Source: Takakia lepidozioides (Eukaryota > Streptophyta > Takakiopsida > Takakiales > Takakiaceae). Taken from it: a stretch of 60,000 nucleotides of DNA. The stretch is from contig CM060732.1 of NCBI GenBank assembly GCA_030704615.1, positions 17,424,001 to 17,484,000 on the forward strand, written 5' to 3'. Shown here piece after piece: positions 36,067-46,334 of the stretch. The position numbers and the translations under genes are program-made. Position 1 is the stretch's first letter, and each line of letters starts with the position of its first letter. The notes beneath the pieces were generated by a model, which was not told the origin of the DNA, did no database searches, and worked only from the letters and a program-made list of their open reading frames with translations.

Positions 36067-36801
36067 CTATAACTTGTTGATGAGAAAGATGTATGGCTTC
36101 ATCCACCGCTGGCGTGATGAACACGTTCCACCTCCGTCGGTGGGTACGTGTGACCCAGATGCTCCATTTTGGAGGCCGGACTGCTCTTCCGCTTCGTATC
36201 TTTTCCAAAATCTAAGGGCTTCGTAGCTGTCCGCAAGGTCATCGGCATCCAAGTCGTCCTCAGGTCCTCCTTTGCAAGGATGCCGTGCTTCCGGAACCGG
36301 GTCGACTGCCCCTTTGGAGGCATCGATTATGCAATGTATTCGGCCACATCGGGAGACATTGTTATCTGGTACACAGATTACACAGAAGATACTGGTTCGA
36401 TTGTGGAAACATTGGTGGCTTTTGAGTATATCGTAGGCCACTACGCCTTCGAGCGGGGTGACGATCTTGGTTTGAGGAGTCCGTGGCTCCTGCGCATCCT
36501 CGATTCCGATTTTCCCAGCTACGACGGTCACCCATGCAGAAGAAGGCGCACTGCTATGCTGTTGCGGTGGAACTGCTGCCACTGGACGTGGGTGGACTCC
36601 ATCGGAGAGACCTATTCTCCTCGAGGAGTGCGCTCCTCTTCTCCATTGTATGGGGACATTCGCATTGGTGTGGACGACGAAAACGTGAAGATTTCCATAT
36701 TCGATGGTGGTATGATTGAAGGGCAGGACATTGTGGTGAACATCACTAGGGGCGGTACAACGGCTGCAATCGACTTTACATGGAGGAGCCCCAGGACTCA
36801 T
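36067..36801 (-). CDS. Unidentified ORF near the right end of element 1
   Basis: A 244-codon open frame on the minus strand, the first gene met when entering element 1 from its right terminus. Features: an N-terminal Cys/His/Pro-rich half, an acidic stretch (GPEDDLDADDLADSYEALRF) near residues 185-205, and a basic C-terminus. The plus strand is also open over much of the interval (36169-36843), so which strand codes is not settled. I prefer minus because of its longer frame and acidic/basic domain texture. No family recognised. It has no counterpart in element 2. Confidence 0.35.
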   Translation of the reverse strand: MSPGAPPCKVDCSRCTAPSDVHHNVLPFNHTTIEYGNLHVFVVHTNANVPIQWRRGAHSSRRIGLSDGVHPRPVAAVPPQQHSSAPSSAWVTVVAGKIGIEDAQEPRTPQTKIVTPLEGVVAYDILKSHQCFHNRTSIFCVICVPDNNVSRCGRIHCIIDASKGAVDPVPEARHPCKGGPEDDLDADDLADSYEALRFWKRYEAEEQSGLQNGASGSHVPTDGGGTCSSRQRWMKPYIFLINKL

Positions 36802-37214
36802 GAGCTAGTTCTGAGAGCAGTCGAAGTCCCATTGACAACGTGACTTGTATTCAGTAGGCACAGGGCTCAAGATTTGAGGGCACAATCAGCACAATAGACG
36901 TGCTTCAAATGCAATTCATGTGGATCAATAAAAACCTCATTGTGCCCTCTTTTTATTCTATTCTGTGTCCATTGTTCCGAGAATGCGTCATTGCTCATTT
37001 CGTTTGGGATTGGGAGTGTGGGTGAATTTTGCAAATGGCTGGTAGGCTGAAATGGGCCCCCATTGTACAGAGCAGTACCACCCTACCATTCGCGAAACAT
37101 TGCCTTTCAATATATAATTCTAAATAACATTGCCGAACCTCCTTCATCGGGAGGTCCTTCTCCCCCTATGACCGTGGCACCCTAAACCCTATTCCCGCGG
37201 ACACTCATTTCCGG

Positions 37215-37306
37215 AAAATAGTGCTGCTCATGTTTTTTTCCACACTTACGACTCTGCTCATGGCTCATGCCGCTCATGGCTCATGGCTCATGAAATAGCA
37301 GCCCCC
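37215..37306 (-). repeat. Terminal inverted repeat, right end of element 1
   Basis: Read inward from 37306: GGGGGCTGCTATTTCATGAG, then repeated CATGAGC units (including GAGCGGCATGAGCC) and a T-rich stretch. The left end of element 2 (46248 onward) reads the same first 20 bases and then GCGGCATGAGCATGAG. The outer flank is retrotransposon RT sequence, so the border is sharp to within one C residue. Confidence 0.8.
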
Positions 37307-38945
37307 CATTCAGCTTCTTATAGTTCACACATACTCTTAGTTTGCCATTCTTCTTGGGAACTATAACAATGGGTGACAACCAAGTTGTATACTCTATTGG
37401 GTATATAAACTTAGCCTCAGCCAACTTCTTTATCTCTTCTCCAACCTTCTGTGCGTAGTTGGGATTCATTCTATACCTCGCCTGCTTGATTAGTACTGAC
37501 CCTGGTTCCAGTTCAATTTTATGCTGACAGACTTCAGGTGGTATCCCTTTTAGATCCTCATAGCTCCAAGCAAATACATCTCTGTATTTGATGAACAAGC
37601 TTTTAGCTTCTTCGAAGAACTCTGGCTCCAAATCAGCTCCTACTTTCACCATTCTCGGTTCCTCCTGAGTTCCCACATTTACTTCTCTCACCTGCTCATC
37701 AGCTGTGATTGTCCAACCAGTCACCACTTCATCCTTTAAGCTCACAGTGGCTGGTTCTTCTAGGATTTCTATCTCTCCCTCCTTTTCTTCATAGAAATGT
37801 GGTGGGTAACAGTTGGTTTCCTCTTCAATTGGTGTTGCTGTCACTACACCACAGCAGATACCTCTCAAACAACTTAGGCTTTCCAGCCGCATCTCTGCAA
37901 CCTGCTCCCATTCTGGGTGTGCAGCAAATAGGGTAGCTTCCTGCTCCTCATCCAGTCCTCCCCTCCAGTCATACTCTCTGACTCCTCGAGGTCTTCTTGT
38001 AGCAGGTAATCTACTAGATTTCTTTGTGGTAATTTGTATCTCATGCATCCCATTATGCACAGTTAGTAACTGAGAATTCCAGTCATGGAATACCCTGGCC
38101 TGTTTCAGCCACGGACGTCCCAATAATAAGGAGTAAGCCTCCATGACTTCATCCATTTTTAATACAGTTATTGTGATCATAAAGATCATTTTCTGTATCT
38201 GTATCTTAACTCCTCTTATTAATCCCAATGGCTGTACACTTCTTTGATCTGCCATTGTTACTGTAAATGGGGCTGGTTTCATGTTACTTAGACCAAGCTT
38301 CTTCCTTAATTGGTCTGTCATGATATTTACTCCAGAACCACCATCTATCAGTACATCAGTTAGTTCTGTGCTTCCAATTCTCAATTGGATTATTGGCATA
38401 GAATCATCAAAGTCCATGACTGGTTCTCGCCCTTCCGGCTTCACATTATAACTGGTCACCTTGCTGTTCAGGTCTGTGTTTCCTGTCTCTTGGGCAATTC
38501 GATTGATTGCCTGATACAGCCTGTGCCTACAATAAGGTGCCACAGCTAATAGCTGTCCAATGGTAATTTCTGCTTTGGTCTGACATATTACTTCAGCCAA
38601 AGTCTCTTCATTACTTTGCATGTCTGCATCTTCTTTTTTCCTTTCTTCCTCACTCCCCTCTTTTTCTCCATCCGAATCAGAGGAATCTGCCACAGGAATA
38701 TCCGTACTCTTTTGCATTTCCCTTATAGTATCTGCCACTTCCTTGTGCAGTTCCTTCTCATCTTTCCAAGTCTCTTCATCTTCAGGCATATCATTGCCAC
38801 TTCCAGTCTCATCTTCTTCCTCTTCTACTGGAGGTATTAGTTTGGCTTTACTTCTTGTTACTATCATTGTACTTACTTCTGGTACAACACATGGCCTAAC
38901 CATGTGAGCTGCCACCACTGGGCCCTCATTCACAGGAGCTCTCAT
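37307..38945 (-). pseudogene. Retrotransposon pol: aspartic protease and start of reverse transcriptase
   Basis: Frame running from the gag end into pol. The retroviral-type aspartic protease has VLIDGGSGVNIMTDQLRKKLG near 38290-38355 (D-G-G in place of the common D-T/S-G, as in several plant Ty3 lineages) and later SLLLGRPWLKQARVFHDW. The RT N-terminal region follows: ARYRMNPNYAQKVGEEI, then WLSPIVIVPKKNGKLRVCVN near 37320-37385. Homology stops at about 37307 at the terminal repeat of element 1, well before the catalytic YXDD. Inactive by truncation. Confidence 0.85.
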
Positions 38946-38959
38946 CTCATTCTGGTGTC

Positions 38960-40828
38960 TTATCCAGAATGAACAGGCTGCCTTGCGATGTCCTGGCTGA
39001 TTACAATAGTAACATAGCTCTTCACCATTGGGTCCTCGCCCTTGGTCTGTTCTTGGATTATTTCTATAATCCTGATTCCCGGGCTGGTAATTCCCCTTGG
39101 ATTACCCTGATAGTTGCCTCTGGAATTTCCTTGGTAATTCCCTCTTGAATTACCTCTCCCTTCCATGCCATTGTTATAACCACCAGACCTACCATAGTGG
39201 TCCTGATCATTATTTCTTCTTGGCTGGGGCTGCACTTGATGCACCCTTACTTGCCTAGGTTCTCTTGCAGCTGTCCTTCTGTTGTAGTAACAATTCTCAG
39301 TAGAATGGTTATCCATTTTACAGATAGTACAGTGTTTCTCCTTCATGTGGCATTCTGCAGTGGTATGGCCTTCATTCTGGCACTTTGCACACCATACACC
39401 CTTCCTCCAATGTGTTGCAGCCTCTGTGGCATACTTCTTCAAGATTTCTTCCAATCTTTTCTCATAGTTATCCCTCTTCAACTTTTCCTTTCTCTTACTC
39501 TTTCTTTTTAGTTCTTGCTCTTCTTCTTCATCTGACTCATCTTCAGAGTCCTCATCTTCCTTTTTCTCTCTCCTGAGCATTCCCAATTGCTCAATTCTGT
39601 TTGCAGTTTCAAATGCCTCCTCCACTGTATTATGGGGTAACATATCCACTTTCTTCTGCAACTCTGGTCTTAGTCCACTCACAAACCAAGTCTTCTGTAA
39701 ACCGGGTGCTGGTACTGCAGCCAGCTTTTTCATCATCAATTCCATCTTCTCCATATACTCTTCAACAGTTTCATGCTTCTTCTGCTTCAGCTGTTGTAAA
39801 CTTCCATACACTTCATCCTCAGTTTTACTTGTCCTGAACCTATTTCGAAATGCTGTATTCAAGCCATTCCAGGTTAGAAAATGATTATCAGGGAATCTTG
39901 CATACCATTCACTTGCTTTCTTGATAAGTGAACAAGGAAACAGTCTCATCTTGGCATCATCGCCATTCTCATTGTTCACTATACACATGTGCTCAAATTG
40001 GCTAATGTGTACATCGGGATCCCCTTTTCCTGAATATATTGGAAAGGGTGGTTTTGCCCGTGTTGGTTGTAACGCCATCTGTGGCCCTACCTTCTGCCCA
40101 CTGACAGGTGCTGGCACCCTTGCTGGTGCTGGTCCTTCTGGACCTGTTGTTTTTGTGGTGGATCTTCCACCAAGTGGTGGCCCTTGAGCACTCCCTGCTT
40201 CTGGCCCCACGATATTCACAGTATTCCCAGCTTCAGTTGCACTACTTCCCACACTCCCTGTCCCCCCAGAGCCAGATTCAGGCAGCCCGCCTGATCCCCC
40301 TGAGCCGACACCTTCGTTGGCCTGTGATCCAAGTGCTCCACTTGATCCAGGTCCAACGGGTTGGGATGTCCTGGTTGTAGTCTCAACCTCAGCTGTTGGG
40401 TCTACTTCTTCATATTCTTCCTCTTCTAATTTCTTCTCTCTGTTTTCATCCTCCAAGTTCTGCCCTTGGGTTTCTTCTTCACTCATGTAACTCAACTGTA
40501 ATGGTGTTGGAGAGTCTGAACTCTCCGTTGGCTCTGCCACATCCTCATCTCCTTCTTCATCTTCTGCTTCAGAAACTGGAGTTCCTGCTTTTGGTGTTCC
40601 ATGCCAACTCTTATCAAAGATTTCTGTCAAGTCTTTTATCCAAGGATGTACCTCAGATCTTTCACCTCGTGATTGATCTTCTTCCTGTACCAATTCCCTT
40701 AATCTTTCTTGCAAAGAAACAGAAGGAGTGGCATCCAACTCTAGTTCTTCCGGTATAGGTGATGCACTTTTGATCTTGATGGTGTGAGAGGTCCAGATGA
40801 TTCCCCTATGTCTATTCCTCTCTCCCAA
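38960..40828 (-). pseudogene. Retrotransposon gag with zinc knuckles
   Basis: A 622-codon frame. The N-terminal 200 residues are acidic and Gly/Ser-rich. A Retrotrans_gag domain follows (MRLFPCSLIKKASEWYARFP, FRNRFRTSKTEDEVYGSLQQ, NTVEEAFETANRIEQLG). Then come a Glu/Lys coiled-coil-like stretch and two CCHC knuckles (CAKCQNEGHTTAEC, CTICKMDNHSTENC). A third knuckle (CYYCNQPGHRKAAC, near 38970-39010) and the link to pol lie in another frame. The switch maps to about 39093, where one A seems missing, so gag and pol were probably one frame. Programmed frameshifting is less likely because no slippery site is evident. Confidence 0.85.
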
Positions 40829-40929
40829 AGATATGGATAATTAGCTTTCAGATAGCTTTCTCTTTTTGATGAATATCTTTGTCGTCTAGCTTCTTTTTCA
40901 TCACTCATGTCCCATGTCTTTCATTTCTT

Positions 40930-41490
40930 TTAATGTGGCAATAACCAAAACTCTCTTCTGTAATATCTCTCGTATATGCCTGGATTTCTTTCAAGCTTCA
41001 ATGCACCCTTGGCTATACTTGAAGTCTCCGTTACCATATAACCATATGGCAAACAAGTCTGAAAAGCTGTTCTTGGTGTGAGTTTGATCCACAAAATATC
41101 CTTTGGAATCCAATTCTTTACCAGTACAAGCTCTTCATGCATATGAGTATAAACATTCACCTTTCTTTCTTCCCAGCCTTCAAACTCTACTCGTTTAATG
41201 GATAGCAACGCTATCACATAAACTAATGTTGGTAACCAACGTGCTCTTCCTCTACAGGCTACCTGATAAATCTTTATCACTCCTTTCTCCAGACCCCATT
41301 CTGGATCAGCATCATGCACTCGTTTAAGAATATTTTCTTTACATCCGTCTGGCAATTCCAAGAACCTTTGAAAGAATTGTTTGGACAATCTTTCTTCCTT
41401 CGTTCCACAGGGAATTTGATTCACTTCAAATTCTTTAATGGTCCAACCACCATGATCCCACCAGATGCCTGTCACATCTGGTTGTTCATG
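40930..41490 (-). CDS. 5' ORF of the retrotransposon, upstream of gag
   Basis: Open frame between the primer-binding region and gag, including KQFFQRFLELPDGCKENILK, RGRARWLPTLVYVIALLSIK and HMHEELVLVKNWIPKDILWI, ending FWLLPH. The frame continues rightward into the LTR by chance. It could be an N-terminal gag extension or a separate leader protein; no family recognised. No lesion is visible within it. Confidence 0.5.
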   Translation of the reverse strand, partial: HEQPDVTGIWWDHGGWTIKEFEVNQIPCGTKEERLSKQFFQRFLELPDGCKENILKRVHDADPEWGLEKGVIKIYQVACRGRARWLPTLVYVIALLSIKRVEFEGWEERKVNVYTHMHEELVLVKNWIPKDILWIKLTPRTAFQTCLPYGYMVTETSSIAKGALKLERNPGIYERYYRREFWLLPH

Positions 41491-41517
41491 TCCCAGGTCC
41501 CCAGTATGGTCGCCAAA
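41490..41517 (-). promoter_or_regulatory. Probable primer-binding region of the retrotransposon
   Basis: Directly inside the LTR the minus strand reads TTTGGCGACCATACTGGGGA, the usual layout of a Ty3-type primer-binding site. I did not match it to a particular tRNA. Confidence 0.55.
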
Positions 41518-42147
41518 TGTCGCGCGGCTTTTACTCACCCATCCCTTCGCTATCCGAGGCGGAAACTCCAAGATAGAAGAGTTGGAAATCTCTAAGTACT
41601 CAGCCCGCGCAGAACAATCAGTCATGACCTACAGCCAGTGTATCATGGGGGTGTTTCCTATTTGTTTCCCTTTTCGCATTCATCTTAGCTACCTTACCAT
41701 TGATAATTAAGTATCAGTTTGCTTCATCAATCTATCGGTTTCCTTCACTCATCCATTCAATCCACAGCTTCACTCAGATCTCTCTACACAGTGTGATTGT
41801 ATCGTATAAGTATCAGATTATGATTTATCAGGTATCAGGCCGAAGCCATTATGTCTCTAATCTGCTCTACAATATCACTACAGCTTTGCATATAACAAGC
41901 ATCTACTAATCCTCTTTCCTCCTTCATCGTGCTCACCGACTTCCGCTCCCGCCTGACTCCGAAGTCCTCCCCGAATAATGATAATAATGATCCCTTCATC
42001 ATTCCCCGTTCTTCCCTTTATCCTCCTATCCGCGGTTCTAACCGTTTCCCTCTCTAACCGTCGTATGTGAACTAACATGTTCCCTTCACTGGTGTTGTTC
42101 CCCACAGTCGTTCCCTGTCCTACTCTTCGTTCCCTATTATCGTGACA
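41518..42147 (-). repeat. 5' LTR of the retrotransposon
   Basis: 630 bp. On the minus strand it begins TGTCACGATAATAGGG and ends GCCGCGCGACA, the TG...CA form of LTRs. Its terminal segment (plus-strand CTTTTACTCACCCATCCCTT, TCGCTATCCGAGG, CAGAACAATCAGTCATGACC) recurs at 46059-46240 and 52472-52700 in the same orientation. Confidence 0.8.
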
Positions 42148-42428
42148 GCTGTGTCAAGCGGTGACTGGCTGTGTTTGGCTGTGTCGGGCTGTGACTGGCT
42201 GTGTGGCTGTGCCGGGCTGTGACTGGCTGTGTGGGCTGTGTGGGCTGTGTCTGCTGTGACGACTGTGACGGGCTGTGTGGGCTGTGTGGGCTGTGACGAC
42301 TGACGGCTGTGTGGGCTGTGTCTGCTGTGACGACTGTGACGGCTGTGTGGGCTGTGTCTGCTGTGACGGCTGTGTGGGCTGTGACAACTGTGTGGGCTGT
42401 GACTGCTGTGTCGGCTGTGTGGGCTATG
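42148..42428. repeat. GCTGTG minisatellite
   Basis: About 280 bp of irregular GGGCTGTGT, GGCTGTGAC and TCTGCTGTGACGACTGT units starting immediately at the outer LTR border. It produces His/Ser/Pro- or Cys/Gly-rich open frames on both strands which I treat as artefacts. Confidence 0.9.
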
Positions 42429-42559
42429 TAACCCCCCTCTACAGTGCGCTGCTGTCACCCCTAAGGTTCCTGTTTGTCTCAGTCTGTGCAAAAATTAAGG
42501 GTACCCTACAGATCCCGTATAAGTGTTTAAGTCCCCTACCGTCCTCTAACACTACCCCT

Positions 42560-45500
42560 GAGGAGAGAAGGACAACAAAGGGGGTTGAGAGTCACATCCA
42601 AAAAGAGATGACGGCCACAAGAAGGACTATTATGAGTGCTTTTGTTAAGCAGTTGAGAATTGCTGACCCATCATTCGGACCGCAGTTTCTTCAAGAGGTG
42701 AAAACCCATTACAACAAGCCAGGCAAGCCGGAGATGGCCCAGGAGAAGTTACACAGGTTGTCTATTGCCGTTGTGTCTTCAGAACAGAAGGTGAAGTGGC
42801 TACAGATATGGAACTCCGATCCCACTGTTAGGGATACCCACATGTTCCCCAGGCCGGAGAAAGAGAAGAAGACCCAGCGTGTCATTCCTGTCAGTGACAA
42901 TGTGCTGGACACATGGCTTCACAAGGTCACTTACTGGAGCCAGGTATGATGTCCTTTACTGTGTCACTTTCTTTTCGTTTTTTCTGTCATTCTCTTTCCA
43001 TGTTACATTGGCTGTGATTGTTTTTGGGTTCATTCTTGAATTCAAATTGTTTTGCAGTTGGAGGAAAGGGCCCGGTCGGTTCTACATACGCAGCTGGCTG
43101 ACTATGGGATCACCATGACAACACCAAAGGTCTCCTTCCAAGCATACATGAGGAAATGGAGAGCCACAATGTGGCAATCTTGTTTCTTTAGAGAGTTCAG
43201 CAAGGAGGGTGGCATCAGTCGAACAAATGAGCTTGACCAGCAAGAGAAAAGAGAGGAAGCCTGGAAACGAGGCCTTTACAGGTGCGAAATGGACTGTGCT
43301 TCTTGTATTGCAAATCCTCCATCCAACCTGTTTTGGGCTGGCTCATATGAGTTTGTGGTGCCGCACACTCATTTGTTCTATCCGTGTGTAGTACCACCAA
43401 CGTGCATACCCTGGGCCCTTCAGGCTATTTTGTGTGCGGTGGTTGCAGTGTACTGTGCCGCATACTCTTTTAGGGGGTCTTCGTGATGTGGTGGAAAAGC
43501 TGGGAGACAATAATTGCATTGCATAATGAGGCTGTCTCTGTTCCTGCAGGTACATAAAGTATGTTCTCATGGCAGAGAACTGCTTGGACAAACATCCTGA
43601 TTTCGTGGACCTTTGGCTTGTCCCTGCTGGCAACCAGACCATGTTTACAACGGGGATCTTGCATGACTGGGGCCCTGACCATCTTTCGGCTTGTGGTTGG
43701 TATTTGGATTGCCCTGTTTCTGAGACCCCAGCTCAGGAGGTGTCTTTGAGGAGAGAGAATGAGCGTATAGCAGCCACCGCCGCAGCAGCCGACCTCGACA
43801 TTCATGATAGAAATTTGAGGACTCTTGCAGAGAAGGAGCCTCCCGCTCAGGATACCCCGGGTAGAGGTAGAAAGGCAAAGGGAAAGGATGTTGCTGGTGG
43901 TGTGGGGAAAGGAAGGGGTAGGGGGCACAAGGGCAGGTAGGTGGGCAGGGAAGTGTTGCAGATACTGGCCCTGTGGTGGATGTCCTGCAGACTCCACCGC
44001 ATGGTAGGGGATCCGGGAGAAAGAACAAGGGGGTGGTTGATCCCAAGGACCCGTACCATGCAGTGGAGCATCCCACGAGGGTCATTCGTCCTACCAGGTT
44101 GGAGATGGCCAATGTCGGGTTCCTTGCCATGATGGAGTCCAAGAAATCTGATTACAAGGGCGAGCCATCACCAATGTGGGAGAGGATTGTGGAGTTCCTC
44201 GGCACGGTGCGTGTTGTCTTTTGCTTCCTGTCTGTTGTGGGCATGGATCGTTTCAATCCTCTTGAGCATTCCATTGCATGCTTGTTTGCAGGCTAACCAA
44301 ATCCTGGGTGAACGGGAAGGAGAAGCCATATGCAGCCGAACTCATCATCTTGGACATCCCTGATGGGTTGCCAGTCCCGGATGTCCCTCCATCGGGTGCT
44401 TGTCCAGGTTGGAATGCTTTTGATGAGCGCTACTGGCGGTGGGTTTTCTCCTTTTGCAATTTCTTTCTGTCCGATGCAGGTGTTTTGGTGCTCATCCAGT
44501 CCATCGACCTTTGCTATCGCCGTGCACTTGCCAGCTATTTGAAAGCCTCCGGTATGAGGGTCCTGAAGACATGGAATTGTGTGAACAGCATGTACCTGAC
44601 GAAGGGGGATCGTCCGGGAGAGATGGTAAATCGGCTTTCTTATTCCTCTTCTTGGTGGTTCTCGGGTGGAGTTGCATAAGTCGCTCAAATGAATATGTAG
44701 GGGCCTGGTTTTCAAGCTTCTTAGTTCCTTGTGGATGTCTTGTTCGCAGACTCGTTTGTTTGAATTGTTTGTCTCGTCCGAGTGCATCCACCTACGACTC
44801 CAACCGTCATTAGGGAGTTCGCCATCACTCATGGGGGCAAGTCGAGAGGACAGATCCTCCCACGGATGACATGCACCACAACTACGTGGACAACAAAGTG
44901 TGCTTGCGAAGGGGGAATGGGGTTCCTTGGAGAGGGGCCAGGGAGAGGAGCCTGGCTTTCATTCAAACGATTGTGGAGTGCTGCACCTACACAGGTGCCA
45001 GAGTTCTGGATTTGTCAATGGGCACAAATTCGTCTCTTCAACATTCACATTTCATGAGGTTTGTTTGAGCTTGCACTTTCAGCACTTCCCACTGCTCCAA
45101 ATGTGTCTTCAATGTCTGTTTCTTTCATTCTATTCCACTGCAGGTGCTTCATACCACGCTTGCAAGGCCAGTGTGCGACATCTCTTTGGGATTGAAGGGG
45201 ATGCTGAGAATTTCAAGAACCTCCTGATGGGTTTGGGTGGACACACTTCTCAAGTCATTCCGAAGCCCCTTCCCGGTGATCTTGATACAGGGGAGACTTC
45301 CGACAAGGAGCTGGATGACGACTTTGCCTGTGAGTAAGTTCAACCTGTGGATGCTTGCATTGTTGTTTCAATACCCAGAATCACTGTTCTTAAGGCAAAG
45401 TGCACATGGGAGACATCCTCTTCGTTGGACTTGTGCATTGCATCATTATGTTCAAAATGGGTTTTTGTCCACTTGTGCAGGAGTCCGCGTGCTTCCTCTG

Positions 45501-45640
45501 ACCCTCCAGGGCTATCACACCTTTTTTGACTTCTTTCAAGTCCTCCTCAGTCTTACGTGCTACTTGTCTATGCGGAGGCACTCGCAGCAAGCATGTCCAT
45601 TCGTGGCACTTGTAGTCCAACCATCGACGGCCGTGGTATA
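42560..45640 (+). pseudogene. DNA methyltransferase of the ParB-associated family, copy 2 (5'-truncated)
   Basis: Homologue of copy 1 lacking the ParB-like exons. Clear exons: to 42943 (EVKTHYNKPGKPEMAQEKLH), 43058-43281, 43550 onward (YIKYVLMAENCLDKHPDFVD), about 43973-44205, 44292-44625, 44750-45054 and 45145-45334. Motif IV-like ELIILDIPDGLP is near 44340-44370; the motif I-like VLDLSMGT (45003-45026) is followed across an intron by GASYHACKASVRHLFGIEGD (45145-45204), a beta-class arrangement. Introns carry diverged palindrome-like sequence (GTGGTGCCGCACACTC near 43358; GTGTGCGG with GTGCCGCATACTC near 43432-43470). Frames break near 43937 and in the 44750 exon. The 5' part has been replaced by the LTR and minisatellite. 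It lies outside the TIRs of element 2, so it belongs to a different, older copy. Confidence 0.7.
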
Positions 45641-46058
45641 AGACGTGGTGTTGGGGGCGGAATCTTTGTGGATGACATAGCATAGGAGGTTGATACTGAT
45701 TCTGATGACTGTGACACTTGATATGAAGTTTTCTTTTGCTTTCAATCGGGGCCAATTTTGAAATGGGATGGTTGTGTGTCCTTGTTGTCCTGTTTGCAAT
45801 GTGTGCGTGGGATGCAAATTCATGGGAACAAACTATCGTTGGAGATGGGGGTTGCATGGACAGCCCGGATTGTTCCTTCAATCTATTTAGTGTTTTGCGG
45901 AGCTCACAGGCTTGTGTGCATTGCAAAAACAAACAAACGTCTTTGGTTTGGGTACCTAGAGCATTCTCGCATCATTTGCTCGTTGGTCTCCAAACCATTC
46001 ATGCTAGAAGAATGCTCGGTAAATCCATCATGATAAAGTCCACGTGATCAAAGAGCGT

Positions 46059-46247
46059 TGTCGAGCGGCTTTTACTCACCCATCCCTTCGCTATCCGAGG
46101 AGGGAACTCCAAAATAGAAAAGTTGGATATCTCTAAGCACTCAGCCCGCTCAGAACAATCAGTCATGACCTACATCTGGTGTATCATGGTAGTGCTTCTT
46201 GTTTGTATTCCTTCTTGCCTTCATATCAACATATTACCGCTTTTACT
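46059..46247 (-). repeat. LTR fragment, left of element 2
   Basis: Terminal 180 bp of an LTR related to 41518-42147, beginning TGTCGAGCGGC. No primer-binding sequence adjoins it, so it is a 3' or solo LTR remnant. The last eight bases, CTTTTACT (46240-46247), are the target duplication of element 2. Confidence 0.75.
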
Positions 46248-46334
46248 GGGGGCTGCTATTTCATGAGCGGCATGAGCATGAGTGGAAAAAAAAAAACCAT
46301 GAGCGGGCCATTGTGTGTCCACGGAAATAGGGTT

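Larger units (their letters stand above)
24138..37306. mobile_element. Element 1: large DNA transposon with transposase, ParB-like methyltransferase and palindrome arrays (left end lost)
   Basis: Inferred as one element because everything between the truncated transposase and the right terminus shares the same palindrome version (arms GGAAATGCGG and CCGCATTTCC). The right end at about 37306 carries a terminal repeat (inward reading GGGGGCTGCTATTTCATGAGC, then CATGAGCGGCATGAGC) matching the left end of element 2, plus a subterminal GAATAGGGTTTAG also present in element 2. It interrupts the reverse transcriptase frame of the retrotransposon to its right. The left end is missing: homology to the element 2 transposase stops at about 24140 and SINE-like DNA begins. 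The internal order reads like element 2 with an added block (methyltransferase plus an ORF at 36.1-36.8 kb). Confidence 0.65.
37307..42147 (-). mobile_element. Ty3-type LTR retrotransposon, 3' part lost
   Basis: Minus-strand element with 5' LTR (42147-41518), primer-binding region just inside it, a 5' ORF, gag, and a pol that stops within reverse transcriptase where element 1 inserted. The remainder of RT, RNase H, integrase and the 3' LTR are not found elsewhere in the window. Protease and RT sequence style (IDGGSGVNIM, LLLGRPWL) resemble plant Ty3 elements of the Tat/Ogre-Athila group; the exact lineage is not determined. Confidence 0.85.

Noticed and set aside
36169-36843. Plus-strand ORF of 224 codons opposite the minus-strand ORF
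   Set aside because: No domain; the antisense frame is longer and has more protein-like composition, though the choice remains uncertain.
37130-37306. Telomere-like repeat near GGGTTTAG in the element ends
   Set aside because: Only a single motif copy, shared by both elements as part of their subterminal sequence.
39060-39110. Programmed frameshift between gag and pol
   Set aside because: No slippery heptamer is visible, the third zinc knuckle lies after the shift, and one missing A explains it.
42120-42491. His/Ser/Pro-rich open frame on the minus strand and a Cys/Gly-rich frame on the plus strand
   Set aside because: Produced by the GCTGTG minisatellite; no other protein-like property.
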